Source of the DNA: Nymphaea colorata
Taxonomy: Eukaryota; Streptophyta; Magnoliopsida; Nymphaeales; Nymphaeaceae
Reading direction: 5' to 3'
Assembly (NCBI RefSeq): GCF_008831285.2
Contig: NC_045150.1
Location: forward strand, 944,001 to 1,008,000
Length of the DNA stretch: 64,000 bases
The notes below the pieces were generated by a model that was not told the DNA's origin, did not search any database, and saw only the letters and a list, made by a program, of their open reading frames with translations. The stretch's first letter is position 1; each line of letters begins with the position of its first letter. The translations under genes and the position numbers were made by a program. This document shows positions 1-11,188 of this stretch, piece by piece.

Positions 1-500
1 CATTGAAAATGGCCAAGGAGATGTTACAGAATGCAAGTGAGAGGCTGGGGCATGAATTACTGGAGCATGCAGTTGGCATTCTTTGCATCTTTTGACAAAT
101 TGGTGACAATCTTTTTTCATGGTAGGCCAATAATACCCTGCTCGAATTATTTGTTTGGTGAGCGTTTGGTAACCAACATGGCCTCCACAATCTTCTAGAT
201 GTGATTCTTCGATTACTTCCTTGGCCTCATCTTCTTCAAGGCACCGAAAGTATTCAGTGCTAAATCCACGTCTGTATAATACCCCTGCTAGGATAAAGTA
301 CCTCGCTGACATACGTTGTATTGCTTTTTGCTCATTTTTAGGCATTTCAGCCGGGAATTCTTCGCTTTCAATGTACCTTTTGATGTCATGGTACCAAGGC
401 GTATTCCCCCTTTGGATATGATGAACATGTGCCATCGTTTCAAAAGCAGGGTGTTCTAATCTTCCAATCTCAAAAGAATGGATTGCTTCATTGGTTCAAA
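1..500 (-). pseudogene. Integrase N-terminal zinc-binding region of element A, cut by window edge
   Basis: The minus-strand translation shows the H2C2 zinc module of retroviral-type integrases, with the histidines in ESHLEDCGGHVGYQT and the cysteines in RCKECQ, followed by the usual PFSM just before the catalytic core. The aspartate and glutamate of the DDE core would lie to the left of the window. It follows the second RNase H directly, as expected for a Tat pol. An in-frame stop near position 498 separates it from the RNase H tail, so it is not an open polyprotein. In a living element this domain would help bind LTR ends before insertion. Confidence 0.8.
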
Positions 501-1341
501 AAGTGATGGTCGATCCTAAGCTCGCGAGGTCATCCGCAATAGGGTTACCTTCTCTCTTTACGTGAGCCAATTGTACTTCTTCGAATTGACAGATTAAGGA
601 GGTAGCAATTTCTTGATATGGCACCAACTTTTCATCTTTGACTTGTCATTCTCCATTCACTTGGTTTATAATAAGCTGAGAGTCGCCGAAGGCATGCACT
701 CTTTTCACTTGAAAACTCAATAAAGAACGAAGTCCTTGTATGAGGGCTTCATATTCAGCCATGTTATGGGTACATGGAAAATCAAGTTTCAAAGAGTACG
801 GGATCATTTCGCTTTCTGGAGTGATGAGTAAGATGCCTATGCCTGCTCCCATCACATTTCTGGACCTGTCAAAGTACATCTTCCATGTCGGAATCGTTTC
901 CAATCTTAGTACATGCTCATCTAGAAACTCATCATTTGTTCTGATTTCTTCGTACTGAGAGAAGTCTGCTAATTGATCCGCAATTGCTTGTCCTTTGATT
1001 GACTTTTGAGACACATATTCAAAATCACATTGCATCAACAGAACTTGCCATTTGGCGATACGCCCATTAAGGAATGGTTGTTCCAAGATGTACTTGAGAG
1101 GATTTAGTTTGGAGAGTATCTTGACCTCACAAGCTAATAAACAATGTCTCAACTTCTGACACATCCAAACCAATGCCAGACAAGTTTTCTCTATTAGAGA
1201 GTACTTCTTTTCGTACTGAACAAAAGTCTTGCTAATGTAATAGATTGCATGTTCGATGTGACTTCCTTCCTCATATTGTGCCAAAAAACCGCCACATGCT
1301 GACTCATTCTCTGTGATGTAAAGCAGTAATGGTCTAGCCAA
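501..1341 (-). pseudogene. Tandem RNase H domains (retroviral-type plus archaeal-type) of element A
   Basis: The first half has the Ty3 RNase H tail, ending in RIAKWQVLLMQCDFEY and KSIKGQAIADQLADF. A second, independent RNase H follows at about 505-920. It has a degraded first catalytic strand (YFDRSRN, where families have D-G-S), MAEYEALIQGL with the catalytic glutamate, and FGDSQLIINQVNGE with the catalytic aspartate. This second domain (aRNH) is the hallmark of the plant Tat clade. The codon after NGE is TGA where the family normally has tryptophan. The first domain would remove genomic RNA during reverse transcription; the role of the second is less settled. Confidence 0.85.
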
Positions 1342-1374
1342 TGTTGGTGGTTTTAGAATTGGTGGATTTAGAAG

Positions 1375-2422
1375 TTATTTCTTGATCCTTTCGAATGATT
1401 GTTGGCATTCAAAACCCCATTCAAACTCGACACCTTTCCTCAGCAGCTGGTTGAATGGCTCGCATCTCATGGCCAGATTGGAAATGAATCGACTGATGGA
1501 TTGGATTCGTCCTTGCAAGCTTCGCAACTCCTTGATATTGGTAGGTGGTGGCATATCGATTATTGCCTTAGGTTTGGTAAGATCCATTTCAATTCCCTTC
1601 TTACTAACCATGAAACTCAACACTTTGCCTGACTCAACCCCAAACATACATTTTTGAGGATTCAGGCGAAGCTTGTACTGTAAAAGCCTCTCGAATACTT
1701 GGGCAAGAGTTTCAATGTGATCTTCTCTTGTCTTGGATTTGATCAATATGTCATCGATATATGCATCCATGATTTTATGCATCTGGTCATGGAAGATGGC
1801 GGCCATAGCTCTTTGATAGGTTGCTCCAGCATTCTTCAACCCAAATGGCATTACCGTGTAACAAAAAGTGCCTCAGGGTGCAGTAAAAGCGGTCTTAGGT
1901 TGATCTTTGACTGCTAATTTGATCTGATTATATCCCGAATATCCATCCATGAAAGAAAACATTGCATGGCCTGACCAACAGATCAATGTTTGGAAGAGGA
2001 TAATCATCTTTCGGTGTGGCTTTGTTCAAGTCTCGAAAGTCGATGCACAACCTAACTTTGCCATTTTTTTTGGAGACCACCATGATGTTCACCAACCATT
2101 CGGGGTAATCAATGGCACGAATGAATTTTGCCTTTAGCAGGTCCTTTAGTCTTTCTTTTACAGGGCCTTCTAGTCGAGAGTCAAGCTTGCGCAATTTTTG
2201 CTTAATCGGCTTGCAATTATGATTTAAAGGCAAACGATGTTCGACCAACTGGGCGTCTAAACCTGGCATATCTTCGTAAGTCCAAGCAAAAACTTCTTGG
2301 TTACTTATAAGAAAGTCCACCAATCTTTTCTTTTCATCTACTGACAAACTGGTGCCAATTTGAAGAATTTTAGGATCTTCACTGGTTCCAATATTAATCT
2401 CTTCAATTGGATCATTAACCAA
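1375..2422 (-). pseudogene. Reverse transcriptase of element A, frameshifted
   Basis: The N-terminal part (2422 to about 1970) carries VFAWTYEDMPG, an RPL-like segment and KVRLCIDFRDLNKATPKD, standard Ty3 RT landmarks. A frameshift near 1970 moves the reading frame. The second part continues through FSFMDGYSGYNQIKLA, an in-frame TGA near 1870 in place of tryptophan, YTVMPFGLKNAGATYQ and the active-site box AYIDDILIKSK (about 1732-1767). Thumb and connection segments follow. All catalytic aspartates are visible but the frame is broken at least twice. In a functional element this enzyme copies genomic RNA into DNA inside the virus-like particle. Confidence 0.9.
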
Positions 2423-2449
2423 AGATGAGGGATGTTCTTGTTTCTGAAC

Positions 2450-3535
2450 CTAAGTGAATTCTGGCAATTCTGGCTCGGGTATTGTCATAGAATCCCTTTC
2501 ACCGACTACTTGTTTGATAAATGCTTTCTGTGGGGACTTCCATGGAAAAAGAATAAACTGAGACATATTGAGTTCTGACATCCTGTAAAGATGATAAAGG
2601 AAAGAGTTGGACGAAATTAAAATTGACAACAAAAGTTTACTCGCACTGTATACAAAAAAAAAAAGCTCTTAGTTCATAGAATGGGTCCTCTCATGAGACC
2701 AGACAAAAAGATGTTTAAAATTACAAAATTCATGGGAGGATTTGAAACAAAAGTGAATACTATTAACCCCCAAGATCTTCTTCAAATTCCTTCATGATAT
2801 CCCAGTCCTCTCGTGTTCATTTGAAAAGGGATGCTAATCGGCTGCAAGATGCCATTTTCATTTTTTCCGAGGCCAGTGAATAGACGGTAGCCACCTTTCA
2901 GAAGCAACTGAAAACCTTTAGGATTTTTTGTGAAATGAACACATAAATGATGTTCTTGGTAACTTGCATAATTGCTCAAAACAATATGGGCACTTTCAAA
3001 TGATTCGCCTATCTTTATGTTCTGCATCCATTCTTTCAAAGATCTGTCATTCGTTGTTCTTATGATGGGTACATTCACTGGATCAATTGTCCTAGGGAGC
3101 ATTGGTTGCACTAGCCTTTCGGTTGGATCTTCAGCACGTATAGTGATGACTGATGTGCCAAAATTCCATTTGAGGCATTGATGAAGAGTGGATGGGACTC
3201 CTCGTATTTGGTGGACCTAGAGTCGTCCTAAAAGTAAGTTATATGATTGTGGCACATCTACCACATGGAACATAATATGATGGCTAGTATTTTCGATGGT
3301 CACGTTCATATCGAGAGTACCTTTGCTGTTCATGCTTCGGCCATCATATCCGTAGATCTTGATATCATTTGAGCGATATTTGTTTTCACGAAACCCCAAT
3401 GTTTTAGCCGTGAGATCAGGACAAATATTCAAACCACTTCCTCCATCAATCAAAACATGTGGCACGGTCATCCCATTGACCTGAACAACGATGTAAAGAG
3501 CATCTTCATGAAAATATCCCCATTTTGAGAGGTCT
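2450..3535 (-). pseudogene. Protease and protease-RT linker with G-patch-like segment, element A
   Basis: The aspartic protease core is at 3217-3471: HVLIDGGSGLNI is the active-site loop, with DGGS replacing the usual D-S/T-G, a variant common in plant Ty3 proteases; SYNLLLGRL near its end is the second conserved strand. Downstream (2782-3111) the translation contains GLGKNENGILQPI and RGLGY, glycine-rich spacing that resembles the G-patch motif found after some retroelement proteases. Further stops lie between the pieces. In Ogre elements the protease-RT boundary is removed by splicing; I could not identify splice sites here with confidence. Confidence 0.75.
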
Positions 3536-3537
3536 TT

Positions 3538-5550
3538 TTATGAGAAGGTAATTGACTGATTTTTAGAAGCTTGAACCGAGTCTTCCTCATCCATACACTC
3601 TTTCAAGGGGAGAACGTCCAAATAGAATGGATCTTCATCTGAGGAGTCATCTGATGATTCGTCGCCTTGTAAGATAAAAGTCTTCGGAATCATGGGACGT
3701 TTCTTGGGCAAACTTTCTATCCTGCCATTCATCATAGCAATGAAATCCAGAGCTTCCTTTCTTTGGTCTACCACCATGACTTTGTGTGAACTGCTTCCAA
3801 TATAAGGTCGAATGTGCTCTTGTGGATGGTACAGAAGTGGTGTGCCTGTAGTGATCATGGCCACTGCCGCTTTTCCGTGGTCAGGGAATGGATTCCTTAG
3901 TATCTCAGGGGTGCTATCATCACAAATCTTGAGATCTTTGTTGATGAAGACTTGAATAATATTTTTGAGGACAAAACAATCCTCAGTGTCATGACCAGGG
4001 GTACGATGAAACTTGCATAGTTTTTCTTTATTTCCTTCCATCATTTTCGGAGGCTCTGATGCTTTTGGCAAGACTATAGTTCCTTTGGTGAGAAGGTATT
4101 CTAGGATCTTCTCCCGAGACTGGCTCAGAAGAGTGAATTTTCGGTAGTAGCTCCAACCTGAGTGTTTGTTTTTCCTTTCATCGTTGTCTTTCAGAAACTG
4201 CGTGTTCTTCTTGAAATTGACTTCCTTGTCATGCTTGTAGTTATTGCCATGGTCCTTTCTAATGCCAGCATTGGCTATGAAGTGTGCAGGCAGCTGTATC
4301 CTTCATCCTTTCTTCTCATCTTCTTTGTACTTAGGAGCAATAATTCCATCAAAATCTCCTTCCTCAATCCCTTCTTCTGTCGAGTTTGCTTATTCAATCA
4401 ACTCAGCAAAGGTTTTGATTGGGGCGTTGCGGATGAGACTTTTCAAGGGTTGGGCAAGATTTTTCCTAATGAGTGATAAGGCTTGTGTCTCAGAAATGGG
4501 CTCTTTCATTTTATTGCATTGAATTCTCCATTTTTGGATGAATTCCCGAGCCTTTTCTCCCTGTTTCTGACGAAGACTGCAAATGGCACTGAGGGTTGGA
4601 GCCATGGGAGCATTTTGTTCAAATCTTTCAACAAACATGTTAATCAACTTGTCAAACTCCTTCAGTTTGATTGGATTGATATTTTCTTTGTACCATTGTG
4701 CAGCAATGCCTTCAAGACTTCTTGAAAAATATCGGAACAAAGCTCTGTTATTTGTCTAAATTTTGTAGCAATCATTGAAAAAGGTTGAAAGATGAACGTG
4801 TGGGCAAGTGGTTCCATCATATCTGATGAATTCTCTGGGCAGGCCTTTCACGTCTTCGTCCCCCTCAATGCCAAGGTAGTAGTCCTCACATGAATATGAA
4901 CGTTTCTCCTTCCCCCTAAGCTCAAGATTGTTTATTCTTTTTTCCATTTCATAGAATCTGCGCTTAGTCAGACTTTCATCATCACTTGATTCGACCAATT
5001 TTGGCTTGGTCTTCTTCTTCTTGCCCTTTATCTCCTTTACTTTTTCATCAGAACTCTCACTGTCTGAGCTACTGCTAGGGATGTACTTCTTGGTCTTTTT
5101 GCCTTTCTTGGTAGACTTTCTCTTCTTTTTGGGCTTCTCTTCCAAACTTTCGGTGGTGATAGGACTAGGTGAGCTGTTTTCTATCATAATTTCTTTTCCT
5201 TTTTTGTTTTTCTTTGTTGTCTTTTTCTTTTTGAGAGGAAGCAGTTCGGGTTTTTCTTCCTTACTAATTGCCGAATCCGAACTCAAATAATCTTCATCCT
5301 GATCTGTAGGAGAGGACTTGTTCTTCTTCTTCTTTCTTTTCTACTTGGCAGCCTTTTCATTCTCTGGCTCTGGAGTAACCATCAAGGCATTTTGCTCTTC
5401 CTGCTCTTTCATGAATCGCTCCATGAACAAACGGAACATATGGTAAGCTTCTGGCTCGATTGCTGGTAGGCCAACTGTTTCTGGCCGGAGTTCAGAAGAT
5501 GAAGCCTCGTTCTGAGGAGCTTGCTTAGCTTGCGATCTAGTTTCAACCAT
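3538..5550 (-). pseudogene. Gag of element A, broken into three open segments
   Basis: The likely start is the ATG at 5550, giving MVETRSQAKQ, a common opening of plant Ty3 gag. A stop at 5341 is followed by a very lysine- and serine-rich, low-complexity segment (5286-4756). Next comes the capsid-like retrotransposon-gag domain (4740-4390: AAQWYKEN, FEQNAPMAPTLSAICSLRQK). The last segment (4071-3538) carries LCKFHRTPGHDTEDC, a CCHC-like variant with H and C at the expected spacing. The frames differ, so at least two frameshifts or stops separate the parts. Gag would form the particle that houses reverse transcription. The second copy of this C-terminal segment at 14833 belongs to element B. 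Confidence 0.8.
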
Positions 5551-5727
5551 CTTGTTGGCTTTCAAGTATTCACCTCTATGACACAAAAAAATAGAGTTAT
5601 TGGATGGAAATGATAACAAAATGAAGGTTCATATTGCATTACAAGTTTTAAAAGCTACATCCAAAGATACTAATAAAGATGACAACGATAGAAGGAATAC
5701 AAAATTGACAACATAAAATTTTTAGGG

Positions 5728-6842
5728 AAGGATGGATGGTGGTCGGTTGGCACCCCACCACTCAGCATCTTCCTTCTTCACCACTGGGCCTATGAACCAA
5801 GTGTATGATATCTGTGTCTTCCATTCTTGTCAAGATACTGTAAACAATGTCGTCCATTGAGGAGAACTAAGGTCGAATTCGGGAATAGCTCCAATTGGTG
5901 CATGCACAGAGACCATCTTCTACCTTTGAGAGAACTGCCTCATACATCTATCAGCACAATAATCAACTATGAAGTAAGGGCCCAAGAGTGTGGTACACCC
6001 ATGATGATGGTGAGTGTATCGGGGTAGGTTCTGTTGACGATCACAATAGTCCCAAATGATCTCTCCTTCATTCAATTGCTCGATCAAACGACGGTATTGC
6101 TCCAAAGTTGTCAATGATCCATCAGTGTTTCTGAATAGACTAGCTTGGGGTCTCGTATGCTTGAGGAACCACAATTGTAAAGCATATGTGCATCCTTCTA
6201 TGAAGTTGATATCTCCAATGGTAAAGCGGGTGAGTCCTCTGTAAAGGAAGGCTAAGGCAGTCATTGCTACTGACAAGTGTCGGGTCTCTCTATGCCCCCA
6301 TACTCGATAAAGTTGGGCAATATGGATATCTAAAAGGTCACTTTCATCGGTAAAAAGGGTCACTCCTATTGTGCAGAGCATCATACAATGTTTAATTCTT
6401 CCTATGGCTTTTCGAGGTAGGGTAGAAGGTTCAACATAGGTTCCAAATTCTTCATACAAATTTTTCATGTTGATGCTTTGATTTTCATGGTTTTCTACTA
6501 AAGACCAAGTTTTCGTCTAGTAAAGTAACCAATGAGGTCATTTGCATTGACCTTAGTTGGGTACATAAGGAATTGTTTTTCCAATATATCATTTGGGTCG
6601 CAAGTTGGGGTAGGGAGGTCTAGTATTTCGGCAAATTCATCTAGTAATATTGTCATTTCTCCCCATGGAAACAAAAAAGAGGAAGTCCATGGATTCCAAC
6701 GCTCGGCGATTGCATGTACCAAATTTCCATCAACTGACTGCATTCCTCCAGCTGCCACTGTCTCTAGCCCACATTCTTCAAAGTAAGAAGGAAACATCCG
6801 AGAGAAGTTGGGATGCCAAGTCTGATACCATTCGGGAGCCAA
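5728..6842 (-). pseudogene. ORF1 of element A: plant-mobile-domain-like protein
   Basis: Between the leader and gag lies an extra coding segment. 6842-6498 starts MAPEWYQTWHPNFSRM and contains SFLFPWGEMTILLDEF followed by AEILDLPTPTCD, matching the pattern of the plant mobile domain (aminotransferase-like PMD) or the related DUF7745 group: an aromatic-rich strand, G-E-M-T, then L-x-L-P. After a frameshift near 6480 the similarity continues at 6468-5920 (ALAFLYRGLTRFTIGD, ALQLWFLKHTRPQ) and, past a stop, to about 5728 (EWWGANRPP). Position and size fit the unexplained ORF1 of Ogre elements. Its role in the element is unknown. The domain call is by eye and could be refined by a profile search. 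Confidence 0.65.
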
Positions 6843-7725
6843 AGATTTAGATTCAAGAGAAATGTAGGTGGACTGTTCGGAACCTTCCCCAAAGAGGATG
6901 TGATCATAAGGGAATGTGACACCACGTTAGAAAGAATACATCTTGAATGATGACTCTAAAAGATAAAGATTGAATTAGTGGAAAACATTGACTAGGTTGA
7001 CAAAGACAATATGAGGTAGATGTGTGGAATGAGGTTGTAAATCATCACATAAGGTTTCACGCACATCAACATTTATCATGAAATAATTTTTTTTTTTTAG
7101 AAAATTGGGTATAGGAACCTAATTGAGATAATTTTGTGTCACGATAATCCGATATCAAGTTATGCTTATATACCTTAGCCAAATGGCTTAGAACGAGCAT
7201 AGAATCTTTCTTATGCAACTAAGAGTAGAGTTCATCAACTTCTTCTTGATCACTCATCGATATACCATAAATTACCACTCATGGTACTAACGATGGGGCT
7301 TTCCCGCCCAAGGTGTGGTCTAGTTGTAAGGCTTAGTCTTGTGCTACCGTCAAAGACCAAACCCGGCAACATGATGACCGGGACAAATAGGTATGAGAAA
7401 TTTTGAAATATGAAAAATCATATAAAATGAGTTGTCTCTAATGCAATGTTGCCTAAGTTTGATGATTAAAATAGAAGAGCAAACATGGTTTTCAAACAAA
7501 TCCTAAATTGAGAAGGGTGGTATGTGATCATAGATATATGTGAACATGATTGATCCTCCTCAATTAGTCCTATGTGCAAGAAAACAATCACAATCACCAA
7601 ACAATGCAATGAAATGCCAATTGGGTCGACGCCAAAATAGGGGACATGCTTTAGCATTGGCAATATATGAGATGTTCAAATTAGTGAAAATGCATCAATT
7701 ATAATCATAGCTAAACGATGACGGG
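6843..7725 (-). other. Untranslated leader of element A
   Basis: AT-rich sequence between ORF1 and the primer-binding site with no convincing coding signal on either strand. In the element's transcript this is 5' leader, expected to hold packaging and dimerisation signals that I cannot identify. Confidence 0.5.
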
Positions 7726-7744
7726 TCCAATCACGGTCGCCATC
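7726..7744 (-). promoter_or_regulatory. Primer-binding site of element A
   Basis: Immediately inside the LTR end (minus strand ...GATGCAAACA, then GA) lies TGGCGACCGTGATTGGACC. The TGGCGAC start is typical of Ogre-type elements, whose minus-strand DNA is primed by a tRNA (reported as tRNA-Arg). I have not aligned it to a tRNA, so the primer identity is inferred. Confidence 0.6.
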
Positions 7745-9420
7745 TGTTTGCATCCCAAAATTTTCATTGGTTTTGGAGTGCTACAAAAAAATGAGGTTTT
7801 TGTTTTGAAAGAGGAAAGAAAGGGACTCGCCCGTCGGTACGAGGATCGACCGTTCCCGGTGCCTTTACCGGCGGTAATCAACCCAAGGACTATGTTTATC
7901 ATTGATGCATTTCGTTTTAACTTAAACATCTTTTTGATTCTATATACGGTGTAGAAAATATTGAAAGTTTGAAGTTTCAAACTTTTGAAAAGGTTCTTGA
8001 AGAATTGCTTAAATGTTTTGAGGAAAAAGTGGAACTAGTAAATATCATTTGAAAAACTTGTGAAATCATTTTGAAATCACTTTAGTGTTCTCTTAAGACT
8101 TTAAGTAGGTTTGAGATTTTGCTCTAATTCGGTTACCACCTAACTAGAGCTTCATCCCTTCTTGCTTAAGTTATTTTGGAGAGGTGCTTGTGATCATAAG
8201 TGAAATAAAGTGGATGAAAATGCATGGATGCATTTACCATATATGATTGAAAGAATGTAAAACATTCCGGCCATAACATTCATCTAAGGTTATTCCTACC
8301 ACAACATACATTTAAGATTTCGTTATTATAATTATTGTATATAAGAATGAAAAGTTTTGAAAAGGGATAGAGATTGTAGACCATCAAGCACGATTCCAAT
8401 ATTGGGTCATTACTTGGTTTGTGGTCTTATTGAAATTGGTAAATAGAAAATTCGTGAGAGGAGAATGTTAAAAAGAATACAAGAGATAAAACATTCTTAT
8501 GAAAAGAAAGAGAGAGAGATAGAGAAAGACATGCATACATGTATGCTTACCATAACATATACACATATATGAAAGCTTAAGAGAAAAAGATGTATTGATT
8601 CGAAGAGAAAGAGAGATTTTAGAGGAAAAAAAAAATATCATACGCATATATGGGTATGAGAAATTTTATAAGAGAAGATATTTGTCTTGAAAAGAGGAAT
8701 AAATATTTGAAAGAGAGGAAATGGAGCATATGTACATACGTATTCATGCACATATCAAAATTTATAAAATGGAAAGTGAAAGCATAAAGAGTGAAAGATG
8801 GGTGGTCATCATGTTGGCATAGATCTATATAACATGTATATACATCCATACCTTCACAAGATTAAAAATCAAGGAACAACTTAAAATTATCAACTTCAAG
8901 TTTAATGTGGGCCGGAGGGGAGCTTGGACTCATGCAAGAGTTTAAGCTTAGTCCCTAAGGCCATGTTAGAAGGATCCTTTTGAAAATGTTTTTGAAAATA
9001 GGATTTATATATGCATAGAATGTTATTATTTAGTTTGTTGTAAGGGATATATTTCTTCTACCATTGCATATGAAAGAAAACAAGCAACATAACGAGACAC
9101 TCGTTAGGGTTCCTAATAGGATGATTAAGAAGAAAACTAGCACAAAATGACATGCAAATGCATATTAACATGTACATTTTCGTGAGGGTATATCCCGGGT
9201 TGGACAAATCCCAACCTCAAAAATTGATATAAAAATAAAGAGTCCCCAAACCATACTCTCATTCCCACCATACATTCACATACAAGTAGCAAAACCAAGC
9301 AACTATGCATGGATAATATATAGACAACATTCAAGGAAGGAAAGAGAGAAAGATGATGATGGATAGTGCAAGGTTCAATTAGAATGGAGGACATAATGTA
9401 ACTATGAAATGATATGTCAC

Positions 9421-10500
9421 CTCATTTTCTCTTGTTTTCGGTGCACTTGAGTATAGTCTCTTGACTCTAAAATAGAGATTGAGAGCTATCTCCTTTGGCT
9501 ATGGAGAAATAAGAAATAGAGGAAAATAAAAGAAAACAAAAGAACAACAAGAATGTATTCATGAAAAGAAAGAACATGATTAAAATGAAAGATCATCTCA
9601 TCTTTCCATGCTTCCGGTACACTTGAGCATAGCCTCTTGTCTTTAAAAAGAGATTGAGTGCTACCTCCTTTAGTCATGGGGAGATGAAGATGAGGAGAAA
9701 ATGTAGAAAGAAAAACAATGCTATATTTAATAAAAGAGACTATGATTCAATCATGAAATGAAAGATCCTCTCATCTTTTCATGCTCCCAATGCACTTGAG
9801 CGTAGCCTCTTGTCTCTAAAAAGAGATTGAGTGCTATCTCATTTGGCCATGGGAAGATGAAGATGAGAAAATGAAGAAAGAAAGACCATGATATATTCAA
9901 TAAAAGAGGAAACATGATTCAATTATGAAATGAAAGATCCTCACATCTTTTCATGCTCCCAATGCACTTGAGCATAAACTCTTGTATATAAAAAGAGATT
10001 GAGTGTTATCTCCTTTGGCCATGGAAAGATGAAGATGAAAAAACGAAGAAAGAAAGACAATGCTATATTCAATAAAAAAGAAAACATGATTCAATCATTA
10101 AATGAAATATCCTCTCATCTTTTATGCTCCTAATGCACTGAGCATAGCCTCTTGTCTCTAAAAAGAGATTGAGTGCTATCTCCTTTGGCTATGGGAAGAG
10201 GAGGAAGAGAGAAAAGAAAAATAACAAGAACAAGGCTATATTGAAGAAAGGAAATAACAATAACAACAACAATAAATTCATGAAGGGAAAGAACAACAAC
10301 AACAAGAATATATTGAAGAGAAGAAAGAGCAAAAAGATATTAACGAAGAGAAAGAACAACAACAACAAGAATGCTTAAAAGAACATGATTTAATCATAAA
10401 ATAAAATATCATCTCATTTTCTCATTGCTCCCGGTGCACTTGAGCATAACTTCTTGTCTCTAAAAAGAGGTTGAGTGCTATCTCCTTTGGCCATAGAGAG
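9421..10500 (-). repeat. Six-copy minisatellite (about 175 bp unit) in the LTR of element A
   Basis: Copies begin near 9421, 9597, 9770, 9941, 10113 and 10413. Each starts with a variant of CTCATCTTTTCATGCTCC, then TGCACTTGAGCATAGCC and AAAAGAGATTGAGTGC. The fifth interval is about 300 bp because of an AAC/GAA-rich expansion at 10200-10375. Element B's LTR has a single corresponding unit near 12060-12110, so the array expanded in the A lineage. Confidence 0.85.
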
Positions 10501-10789
10501 ATGAAGATGAGAAGAGAAAATGAAAGAGAAATGAGAGGGATGATGGTTACATACCTCTAATGAGAAATGACCTAAGGAAGATGAACACTTCCACTTGAAG
10601 ATCCCCTTTGAGTGGAGCTCTAAGATGATGCCTCCAAGAGGGTTGTAGCTTGCTCCAAGTTGGAGAGGAAAATGGAGAATGGAAGAGGAAGAGCGAGAGA
10701 GCTCAAGAGAAACTCTAAGTCTTCAAGTGGGAATACACTAGAGTTTCTCCCAAGGGCCAATCTTGGCCAAGAAGAGGAGGAATAAGATG

Positions 10790-10797
10790 TATTTATA
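10790..10797 (-). promoter_or_regulatory. TATA box of element A LTR
   Basis: TATAAATA on the minus strand, followed about 30 bp downstream by a pyrimidine-rich stretch; the same context occurs at 11697-11704 in element B. Transcription would run leftward through the minisatellite. Confidence 0.65.
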
Positions 10798-10838
10798 GAA
10801 GATTTTGGAGCCAAGACCCTAAATTTGAATTTTTTGAC

Positions 10839-11188
10839 TCAAAAAGACTAAAATCACCCTCTAAATGAAGGCTTTTGGTAAAAAAGAGGGGCAAATTGGT
10901 CTTGTTTACCCAAAAAGACTAAAATCACCCTCTAAAAGGAGGTTTTTGGTCACAATGAAGGGCAAATTGGTCTTGTTTACCCAAAGAGACTAAAATCACC
11001 CTCTAAAAGGAGGTTTTTGGTCAAAAAGAGGGGCAAATCGGTCTTGCTTATCCAACAAGACTAAAATCACCCTCTAAAAGGATGTTTTTGGTCGAAAGGA
11101 GAGGCAAATTGGTCTTGTTTTCCCAAAAAGACTAAAATCACTCTCTAAAAGGAGGTTTTTGGTCAAAATGAGGGGCAAATTGGTCTTA
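10839..11188 (-). repeat. Five tandem 71-bp repeats in U3 of element A
   Basis: Units start at 10839, 10910, 10981, 11052 and 11123. Each contains AGACTAAAATCACCCTCTAA, then GGTTTTTGGTC and GGCAAATTGGTCTTG, with a few substitutions per unit. They sit just upstream of the TATA box, where LTR enhancers usually lie; no equivalent is seen in element B. Confidence 0.9.

Noticed and set aside
10169-10378. Lysine/asparagine-rich 69-codon frame
   Set aside because: Produced by AAC/GAA repeat expansion within the LTR minisatellite.
9421-11188. Regular repeats as a CRISPR array
   Set aside because: Repeats are contiguous tandem units without unique spacers, within a plant LTR.
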